The position numbers and the translations under genes are program-made. A DNA stretch of 64,000 nucleotides from Kitagawia praeruptora (taxonomy: Eukaryota > Streptophyta > Magnoliopsida > Apiales > Apiaceae), in NCBI GenBank assembly GCA_037693485.1, contig CM075354.1, forward strand, positions 60,187,501 to 60,251,500, in the 5' to 3' direction. The first letter of the stretch is position 1; each line of letters begins with the position of its first letter. Below are positions 57,587 through 64,000 of the stretch, piece by piece. A model generated the notes under the pieces. That model was given only the letters and a program-made list of their open reading frames with translations. It was not told where the DNA came from and made no database searches.

Positions 57587-58201
57587 ATGGGAAGAATTTT
57601 TCCTAGAGTCGCGAAATTGACAAGTTCCCCTTCGATAATATCAATCTCACTTCTCATCGCATGTATTGTTGCCACTTTTTTTGTAGTTTCATCTCTATGC
57701 GGTATATCACTCAAGAAAAAAATTTCTACAAAGAAAAAGTCTGCTAAACCTGTTAACTCACAAATAAACACAGCCACGGAAGACACAACGTTAAAAAGGA
57801 AGTCATCGAACAATGCATTACCAGAATCATCTGAAAGGCCAAGATCACCACCAAAATTGAAACATGCAAGGTCATCTTCTTATCACTTTCAAACAAGTGC
57901 ATCATTTGGAAAGTTAACATCTAGCATGAGCACAAGGCTACAAGGAGGAATGAATTCATTGAGGCAATCTTCGGTGAGAGAAAATCGTTTCAAGGAATGG
58001 AAAGAGAAGACTTTTAAGCATGAGGATTCGATTTGGAAAAAGCAGATCATATTAGGGGAGAAATGTAGGGTTCCTGATGAAGATGATGACACCATTCTCT
58101 ATGATGAAAATGGGGATAGATATGTTACATATCATCCCAAAAAACCTGCTTCGTTACCATCATTGTCTCGACAATGTTCAACTCATGAAATTCCAAACTA
58201 A
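57587..58201 (+). CDS. Small one-pass membrane protein of unknown function
   Basis: 204 residues, one exon, ATG at 57587 in a pyrimidine-rich leader. Residues 16-41 (SIISISLLIACIVATFFVVS...) form one transmembrane helix or signal anchor, followed by a very basic KKKISTKKKSAK, which predicts the C-terminal part in the cytosol. The middle (60-140) is Ser/Arg/Pro-rich and disordered. The C-terminus (145-184: HEDSIWKKQIILGEKCRVPD, then EDDDTILYDENGDRYVTYHP) has the look of a conserved domain; similar WKK-ILGEKCRVPDE segments occur, as recalled, in uncharacterised plant proteins. Intact frame, balanced composition and no retroelement similarity support a real host gene. No biochemical role is claimed. 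Confidence 0.8.
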   Translation: MGRIFPRVAKLTSSPSIISISLLIACIVATFFVVSSLCGISLKKKISTKKKSAKPVNSQINTATEDTTLKRKSSNNALPESSERPRSPPKLKHARSSSYHFQTSASFGKLTSSMSTRLQGGMNSLRQSSVRENRFKEWKEKTFKHEDSIWKKQIILGEKCRVPDEDDDTILYDENGDRYVTYHPKKPASLPSLSRQCSTHEIPN

Positions 58202-58860
58202 ATTAAGAGACCAAAAGGTAGAGAAAAGTACATATCCTTGGTTCTCATTTTCTAAATTAATCTTAAGGATTTCTATTGTATGTTTGAGCCATAGTGATTA
58301 ATTTTTTAATCAGAAAAATGTGTTTCTGTCGTTGGTATCATTATTTTACGAAATCTACAAAGATATTGAAGAAAAGGACTAAAATCATTTTTATCCATGT
58401 GTGTATATGCATGTCAACATGTTCAAATTTGATATTCCCTCTTGAATGTAGTGACATGGATTCTATCCCAGTAGCAGACTCCAGGGAAATAATGGAACCT
58501 AGCACTTGTGTGTTCAGGATTTCTTACACAATGTATACCATTGTTTTAGGATTTTTTTTGGCAATTCTTAATTTCTTATCATTCCTTAAAATAGGTGGAG
58601 ACGAAGGGATTGAGTTACAATTCTGAAAAATAAGGAATAGGAGATCGAGCTATTTCTGGTTTTAAATTCCATTATATGTATATGTTTTGGAGAAGAAAAT
58701 ATAAAGATCTGATGATTCATGCAAGAAACTAATGCATCAATATAGACGTTCAATTGGCTACCACTACATTCTCCTCACTACAAATTCTGGGGATGGGATT
58801 GACTAGAAGGGCGTTTTATATCATCAGATTGAAGATCCTATATGTTATCTCACATCACAA
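58202..58860. other. 3' flank of the membrane-protein gene
   Basis: AT-rich, with poly(A)-signal-like AATAA words. A 110-codon frame at 58294-58626 is hydrophobic and has no recognised domain; it is not called as a gene. Confidence 0.4.
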
Positions 58861-58863
58861 TGT

Positions 58864-59139
58864 TTAAATGCACACATGACTCAAGTGATTAGAACTACCA
58901 TAGTTAATCCACAATTGCTTAGGAACATTTGGGACATAAGTGAAATTGTTTTTCTTGTCAATGCCTAACTTGCGATTTATGTTCTGGATCTTCCTTCTTT
59001 GTGTGGGCTTGCGAGTCTTAATAGTTTGACCAGTTCGACTCTTAAAATGTTCAGGAGTTGAACACTCACTAATGCATTTTCCCACAGTTTTGCAAGATCT
59101 GGTACTGGACCGGACAAGCTCATTCATCGTTGAAGACAC
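58864..59139 (-). pseudogene. Decayed Copia/Sirevirus-like gag fragment
   Basis: The 91-residue frame ends WINYGSSNHLSHVC, which lines up with the second knuckle CVNCASVNHLSASC of the Sirevirus in this window, with two Cys replaced (Trp, Tyr). The upstream part is basic and Lys/Arg/Thr-rich, like the gag linker. A neighbouring minus-strand frame at 59149-59352 may belong to it but shows no clear motif. No LTRs found. Confidence 0.5.
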
Positions 59140-60014
59140 TTTCTTTATTCAAATGAAATTACCATGCCATGGTGGTATCTGGTATAGGATCAGATCATCA
59201 GACTCATCAACATATGAGTTCTTTCCTTTCAGATATTGAGAATCACAACAGAAGCATAGTGCTGTTTCTGCGGTTGTGACCATTTTCTTAGCTTGTCTAC
59301 TTATGCAAAGGCTTCCCTTTGCTAGTGGAACCACATTTACAAGACAGTCCAACCTAAGTTATTCGAAGAGTGTGTGAGGAGCTCTTTTTCAGTTCAAGGG
59401 CTCGGATCCTAGATGTATCAAGTCGCTTAAACTCTTGCATTCTTTCACCAAAGACAGTTGTTCTATGGGACCTAAAATTCAGTTCAGCTTCAGCACGAGA
59501 TCTATGTATGTAATATCCTTGGATGATAGGAAAAATACATAAGACAACTGAAAGTACATTAAGTATCTAACAAAATTTGTAGTGCTTGCACACTTAGCAT
59601 GAACGGTTTTCAAAAACTCAGACTCCTAACTTCTTCAGTTCCCTAATCGGTTTGAGATATCTAATTTTCTGTTCTTTGACTTGCATGGTAAGGTTCTCCA
59701 TCACGTACAAAATCTCTCCAGCTTATAATATTTGATCATTCTAGTGATAATGAACAACTAAATGTTAATAGTTTCTGGTTTGTATTCTAAACTTTTATAT
59801 TTTAAGCATCTGTACCTCTCCTATATTGTAACTACAAGCCTAACTGTTTTTTGTAAATTAGCATACTAGCTCCTTTGTTGGTTTTAAACCTGCGGAAATC
59901 CAAACTTCACTGAATCTCTCTACGTGCTTCTATTTCTTTCACTTCTTCTGTTTTACACATCTCAGCTATAACTACACAACTGATGTGGCAGTCATTCATT
60001 TGCTGTCAAATACT
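59140..60014. other. Spacer without recognised genes
   Basis: No supported ORF or RNA gene. ATACT at 60010-60014 would be the target duplication of the next element if the LTR border is correct. Confidence 0.4.
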
Positions 60015-60708
60015 TGTAACCTTGTGGAACTCACCTAGGTTAAAATTATGATGATGGTTCCTGATAACTCTGAATCTTGATCGGGTACTTCCTCGCCAAC
60101 TCCTGCCTCGGAAGTGGTGTAGCTGTAGTGGGGTGTCTGCAAAATAACACCGGAGGGGGGGTTTGGCCCCGAGGTGCCTCCGGCGTGAGAATAAGAGTTG
60201 GCTTTGGAAGATAATAATCAAGTAGAGTATCACAAAGTAATCAATGTGTGTAGGTGTGTAATAATGGCTCACCCCTAAACCCTATTTACTAGGGGTATTT
60301 ATAGCCCTAGGCCTAGGGTTTAGGGGTAGGTTACCTTCACCCCCGACCGTTGGATCTGGGGGACAAGTCGCTGAATTCCCGGGATGTAGGACACGTGGCC
60401 TTGTCTGGGGTGACCATTGACTGGAATGTGGCCATGTTGTGGTGGGCATGATCTGGCGTGTGTCTTCCCTTGTCTTTTAGTGTTGGTCAGCGCCACAAAT
60501 AGGAGTGTCAGCTGAGGTGGGGTGCCACGTATACTGAGTGCCACAAGTCGGGGGGTCCCCTAGTCCGGGGTGGGGACCATGCCACGTCGTGGTGGCCCCG
60601 GGCCCGGGGTCCACTACTCTGGGCTGGGCGCGCCATTCTTATTCTCATGAGATGATTTGCTTATTGTTTTGGGCTCCTTGTTGGGCCTTGGCTGTTTATG
60701 GCCTATCA
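60015..60708 (-). repeat. 3' LTR of the minus-strand Tat element
   Basis: On the minus strand it starts TGATAGGCCATAAACAGCC directly after the PPT and is proposed to end GTTCCACAAGGTTACA at 60015. The second border is uncertain because the other LTR is outside the window. A minus-strand TATA box TATAAATA lies at 60303-60296. Confidence 0.65.
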
Positions 60709-60722
60709 TTTGCCCCCCACTC
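60709..60722 (-). promoter_or_regulatory. Polypurine tract
   Basis: Minus strand GAGTGGGGGGCAAA immediately before the LTR start. Confidence 0.85.
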
Positions 60723-60880
60723 CCTTATGCGGATTCTCCGGATGGGGGAGTAGTAAGAAGTGTTCTTGCCTTGGGGAGTGAACTTTTCTGGATTCTCTAG
60801 AGTGCTGGACATATGTCCTCGGGACCGGAGGTTTTTGTAGTTGTTCTGAGAGTCCGTGTCTTCTATGGGGGAGAAACTTT

Positions 60881-61075
60881 TGCCTTGGTTGCCCCCAGTT
60901 TTGGGGTGTGCACTGAAGTACGTATGCCCGGGGCTAGTGGTTGCTTTTGTTGCTTTGGCTGCCCCCAGTTCCGGGGTGTGCACTGAAGTACGTATGCCCG
61001 GGGCTAGTGGTTGCTTTTGTTGCTTTGGCTGCCCCCAGGCCCGGGGTTTGTGCTGAGGTGTGCATCCCGGGGCTC
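60881..61075. repeat. 70-bp tandem repeat, about 2.5 copies
   Basis: Unit GCCCCCAGTT..GGGGTGTG + CACTGAAGTACGTATGCCCG + GGGCTAGTGGTTGCTTTTGT, starting at 60891, 60961 and 61031. The first two copies are almost identical, so the duplication is recent. Confidence 0.92.
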
Positions 61076-61139
61076 CGTCTTGTGCAGATATGCGGAAATA
61101 TACGTATATGAATACATATAATGTTGCATATATGCATTT

Positions 61140-61207
61140 TTGGATTTCTTCTTTTCTTTTCTCTTTCTTTCTTTTCTTCTTTTTCTTCTTTTTTTTTTGT
61201 TTTTTGA
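61140..61207. repeat. Polypyrimidine tract (TTC/TCTTT-rich)
   Basis: About 65 bases of almost pure C/T on the plus strand, upstream of the TATA box of the antisense ORF. Simple sequence; a role is not claimed. Confidence 0.85.
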
Positions 61208-61305
61208 AAGACAACAGCTGTCACCCACTATCTCCGGATTTTGGAGATAGTGGGCCGACTTTTGGGCCGCCACGCGTCCATGGCGTTTAGAATTCAGGGT
61301 TTGCC

Positions 61306-61313
61306 TATAAATA
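61306..61313 (+). promoter_or_regulatory. TATA box of the Tat antisense ORF
   Basis: TATAAATA in the context GCCTATAAATAGTGGCAA, about 265 bases before the ATG at 61580, in the right direction for the plus-strand ORF and opposite to the element's own transcription. A GTAAGTCC at 61440 could be a leader-intron donor. Confidence 0.6.
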
Positions 61314-61579
61314 GTGGCAATCTCCTCTCATTTTTTCTTTACGCGTTTTTGATTTGCTGCCGTTATTCTGCTTCTCTGAAGACCAGTGCTCCGGGCTATC
61401 GGTTTTTCTTGCTTTCTCCATTCCGGCCTCTCTACTCTTTGTAAGTCCTCTTTATCCGGACTCTTGTCAATTTTATCGCTTTTCTTTTCCGGGGTTCTGG
61501 TACTCCCACAGGTCGCCCTTTGGTAGCTTCTTACGTTCATTCTGTTATTGTGTTGGGTAGCCCGGGGTAGCGTCCTTGT
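61314..61579 (+). other. Probable 5' leader of the antisense ORF
   Basis: Lies between TATA box and ATG. Possible intron donor GTAAGT at 61440-61445 and acceptor CCACAG at 61506-61511; no other features. Confidence 0.35.
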
Positions 61580-62025
61580 ATGGTTAGGCGCCGTGTAACT
61601 GCCAATCGAGTGTTAACCCCTCTTTCCGAGCCCAGTACCTCCTCCGCTAGTGTTAGTTCTTCAGATAGTAGTGTAGAGTTGATAGATCTAGAGTGGTGTA
61701 TAATGGGGAAAAAGAAGAGTAGTCTGCCCGTACTTAGTAGTATTGCGACGAAGGACATGGGCCCGGGGTATAGTCTCAGCGAGCCAGATGGTAGTTGGGG
61801 CCATAGTAAATATTATTTCGTAAAGAGGGACCCGGGGATCCCCCAAGCTTTCTTCTTCAGGGATCTCAGCACGGAGTTCTCTCAGAATCCAGATGTGGCC
61901 GAAATGATTAGATACGATGAGGCTTTTCTGTATTCCAAATTCGGGGATAAACCGGGTTCTGGGATGGACGTCGGTCCATTCCGAAGTAAGTATGTAAAGG
62001 AGCCGGTCGACTGGGACCCCATTTT
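61580..62025 (+). pseudogene. Antisense ORF of the Tat element, truncated by deletion
   Basis: Starts MVRRRVTANRVLTPLSEPST at a good ATG. A Ser-rich N-terminus, a basic GKKKSS, then an apparently folded part with YYFVKRDPGIPQAFFFRDLS and DVAEMIRYDEAFLYSKFGDK. It stays open until PVDWDPIF, where the sequence switches at about 62025 into the 3' end of pol in reverse; the remaining frame to 62059 is antisense pol. Position and direction equal the antisense gene at 11219-13036, but no clear sequence similarity is seen between them. Function unknown. Confidence 0.65.
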
Positions 62026-64000
62026 CCAGGTGTTGGGGACTTCAGTGTTGTCCATGTGACTGAGCTTGTAGGTTCCGGGGCGAAGTACTTCTTTAACCCT
62101 GTAGGGACCTTCCCACTTAGGCATAAGCTTTCCTGTGTTAGTGGGGTCTGAAGCTTCGGTATCCCGGAGTACTAGGTCCCCGACTTGGAAGTTTTTGACC
62201 CTTGACTTCTTCCCGAAGTACTCTCTTGTTTTCTCTTTGTACTTCTCCATTCTTTGTACTGCTTTGTCCCGGACCTCATCAACTAGTTCCAGATTAACTC
62301 GTAGCCCATCTTCATTTGCGTCTTCATCAAAGTTAATTGCTCTATGGGAAGGAGAACCCACTTCAACTGGCAGCATTGCCTCAGTTCCATATGCTAGCTT
62401 GAATGGGGTTTCCCCTGTTCCGGACCTCGGACTAGTTCTGTAAGCCCATAGCACATGTGGTAGCTCTTCGGGCCATTTGTTCTTGCTTTCCTTCAGCCTC
62501 TTCTCGATTCCCCTTAGCAAAATTCTGTTTGTCACTTCCACTTGCCCATTTCCCTGGGGATAGGCTACTGAGGATTTCTTGTGTTTGATTCCCCTTTCCT
62601 TCAAGTAGTTTTCAAAATCTGAGCCGACAAACTGGGGACCATTATCTGAGACCAGGACCCTGGGTAGGCCGAACCGCATTAATATGTTGTCCATGAACTT
62701 GATGCAATCTTGTTGATTTATTGTCCTCATTGCCTTTGCCTCGGCCCACTTAGTCATGTAATCGATCGCTACAAGGAGGTACCTCAGATCACCCTTGGCC
62801 CGGGGGAAAGGGCCTACTATATCGATGCCCCATACAGCAAAGGGGATAGGTGATAGAACTGAAGATGGCAGGACCGGGCTTTGCCTTGGTATATTGCTGA
62901 ACAGTTGGCAGTTTCTACACTTCTTAACGAATTCTACTGCATCTGAGTGGATTGTTGGCCAGTAGTAACCTTGCCTTATGATTTTGTATGCAAGGGCCTT
63001 TGCGGACATGTGGTCCCCACAAATCCCTTCATGCACTTCTTGTAGGCAGTACCTGGCTTCTTCCGGGCCTACGCACTTCAGTATTGGAGATGAGAAGGTT
63101 CGGCGGTAGAGTTGGTTGTCTTCTATGAAGTATTTTGAAGCCTTGTTTTTCAACCTTCTGGCCTCATTCTTATCTTCGGGCAATTCTCCTTTTTCCAAAT
63201 AGAGGATGAAAGGCGTCATCCAGTTCGGGGTACCATCTATCTCCATTACCACATCTTGGTCGATGGCTGGGGTTCCCAATTCTTCAAAGTAGACCGAGCT
63301 GCCTAGTTCGGCTGAGTTCTGGACTAGTTTGGATAGCTCATCAGCTTCGGAATTTTCTTCTCTGTTGACCTGGTTGATTCTGTACTCCGGAATGGTGGCT
63401 AAGTAGCTTTTGACAAGTGCTTGGTATTGGGCTAGTTTTTGATCTTTGGCTATGTATTCGCCTTTGGTTTGCCGCACCACGATTTGTGAGTCACTATAGA
63501 TGTCCAGGTTGTTGATTTTCAGGGTTCGTGCTAACCTTAGCCCGGCTAGGAGAGCTTCATATTCATCTTGGTTGTTGGTTGCTGGGAATTTGAATGTTAT
63601 GGCCTGTTTGATCTGGAAGTCTTCCGGGCTTTTCATGATTATTCCTGCCCCGGACCTGTCAGCTGTTGAGGATCCATCCACATGGAGAGTCCATGATCCT
63701 GGGGCTCGGTTCTCGTTTGCCATATTGTCAGCTACTGTGGTAGCTTGCTGCGGTTCTGGGAAGGAGCATTCTACTATAAAATCTGCCAGAGCTTGTGCCT
63801 TGATGGCTGTCCGGGGTATGAATGTCAAGTGGAATTGGCTTAGCTCAATTGCCCAATTTATCAACCTTCCAGATGCGTCCGGCTTATGGATTATTCTTCT
63901 TAGTGGCTGATCTGTCACAACCTTGATTTCTCTGCCTTGGAAGTAGTGCCTGAGCTTCCTTGAGGCCGTGACTAAGGCAAAGGCAAACTTCTCCAGATTG
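61882..64000 (-). CDS. Ty3/Tat pol: RNase H, archaeal-type RNase H and integrase, 5' end outside window
   Basis: Open from the right edge to 61882. It starts within the first RNase H (RKLRHYFQGREIKVVTDQPL). The second RNase H keeps LHVDGSS, NNQDEYEALLAGL, IYSDSQIVV and NSEADELSKL. Integrase: zinc finger with HEGICGDHM and CRNCQLF, catalytic Asp in GIDIVGPF, Asp in VSDNGPQF and Glu in GNGQVEVTNR, then VLWAYRTSPRSGTGETPFKL and the C-terminal LMPKWEGPYRVKEVLRPGTY. Genuine pol sequence ends at VPNTW (62026); the last ~48 residues are antisense reading of the neighbouring ORF, created by the deletion. The lost tail is only a few residues, so catalysis might survive. Confidence 0.93.
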   Translation of the reverse strand, partial: NLEKFAFALVTASRKLRHYFQGREIKVVTDQPLRRIIHKPDASGRLINWAIELSQFHLTFIPRTAIKAQALADFIVECSFPEPQQATTVADNMANENRAPGSWTLHVDGSSTADRSGAGIIMKSPEDFQIKQAITFKFPATNNQDEYEALLAGLRLARTLKINNLDIYSDSQIVVRQTKGEYIAKDQKLAQYQALVKSYLATIPEYRINQVNREENSEADELSKLVQNSAELGSSVYFEELGTPAIDQDVVMEIDGTPNWMTPFILYLEKGELPEDKNEARRLKNKASKYFIEDNQLYRRTFSSPILKCVGPEEARYCLQEVHEGICGDHMSAKALAYKIIRQGYYWPTIHSDAVEFVKKCRNCQLFSNIPRQSPVLPSSVLSPIPFAVWGIDIVGPFPRAKGDLRYLLVAIDYMTKWAEAKAMRTINQQDCIKFMDNILMRFGLPRVLVSDNGPQFVGSDFENYLKERGIKHKKSSVAYPQGNGQVEVTNRILLRGIEKRLKESKNKWPEELPHVLWAYRTSPRSGTGETPFKLAYGTEAMLPVEVGSPSHRAINFDEDANEDGLRVNLELVDEVRDKAVQRMEKYKEKTREYFGKKSRVKNFQVGDLVLRDTEASDPTNTGKLMPKWEGPYRVKEVLRPGTYKLSHMDNTEVPNTWKMGSQSTGSFTYLLRNGPTSIPEPGLSPNLEYRKASSYLIISATSGF

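Larger units (their letters stand above)
60015..64000 (-). mobile_element. Ty3/Tat retrotransposon on the minus strand, cut by the window edge
   Basis: Reading from right to left: RNase H, second RNase H and integrase, then a deletion junction near 62025, a truncated antisense ORF, its promoter region, a tandem repeat, the PPT and the 3' LTR. gag, protease, RT and the 5' LTR lie beyond 64000. It is a different family from the other two Tat elements: GC-richer, with GGGGCC-rich 3' region and distinct LTR. The visible pol is uninterrupted, so the copy is probably young. Confidence 0.88.

Noticed and set aside
58294..58626. 110-codon ORF behind the membrane-protein gene
   Set aside because: Composition is that of random AT-rich DNA; no domain and no consistent start context.
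60696..61273. Three overlapping minus-strand ORFs of 89-172 codons
   Set aside because: Translations of the 70-bp tandem repeat and the polypurine run; not protein-like.
1..64000. tRNA, rRNA or organelle-derived segments
   Set aside because: No cloverleaf-type sequence, rRNA core or chloroplast or mitochondrial gene was recognised by eye; only the tRNA-complementary PBS strings were seen.

Overview
This is nuclear DNA from a flowering plant, almost certainly a eudicot. The evidence is spliced genes with GT-AG introns, plant-type Ty3, Copia and LINE retrotransposons, a Stowaway-like MITE and AT-rich spacers. The species cannot be named from sequence alone. Only two host genes are convincing. 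At the left edge, on the minus strand, is the 5' part of a cytokinin-activating LONELY GUY (LOG) gene with five recognisable exons (1-1393). At 57587-58201, on the plus strand, is a single-exon gene for a small one-pass membrane protein of unknown function.

Most of the rest is nested mobile DNA whose borders can be read from TG...CA ends and target-site duplications (TSDs). (1) A DNA element with terminal inverted repeats (3711-14976) is split by a complete Ty3/Tat retrotransposon (4408-14434, TSD ATAGT). Its LTRs differ by about 1 %, its gag-pol is broken, and it carries a three-exon antisense gene. (2) A 1.3-kb solo LTR follows (14991-16310, TSD ATATA). (3) A Copia element of Sirevirus type (17246-36394, TSD ATATA, LTRs about 4-5 % different) has broken gag-pol and a long extra coding region after pol. 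It is interrupted by a 1.36-kb solo LTR (26295-27657) and a 4.96-kb solo LTR (31054-36015, TSD CATTC). (4) A spacer (36395-42598) holds palindrome-rich repeats, an imperfect tandem duplication and three repeated exon-like segments. (5) A 5'-truncated RTE LINE (42599-44550) has a 15-bp TSD. (6) An internally deleted Ty3/Tat element (45537-55906, TSD ACAAT, LTRs about 7 % different) carries a Stowaway-like MITE, a second copy of the 1.3-kb solo LTR family and a second copy of the 4.9-kb family. (7) After the second host gene come a decayed gag remnant (58864-59139) and a minus-strand Ty3/Tat element (60015 to the right edge). Its RNase H-integrase frame is open, its 3' half is fused to a truncated antisense ORF, and that ORF has its own TATA box.

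The insertion order follows from nesting and LTR divergence. The truncated Tat element at 45537 is the oldest LTR element that can be dated, then the Sirevirus, then the Tat element at 4408. Both solo-LTR families moved after their hosts were in place. No bacterial-type system, CRISPR array, rRNA or tRNA gene was seen. The parts most worth a closer look are the Tat antisense genes, the solo-LTR family ending in a hairpin, the palindromic array inside the 4.9-kb LTR, and the short ATCCGTTG motif scattered through the Sirevirus.
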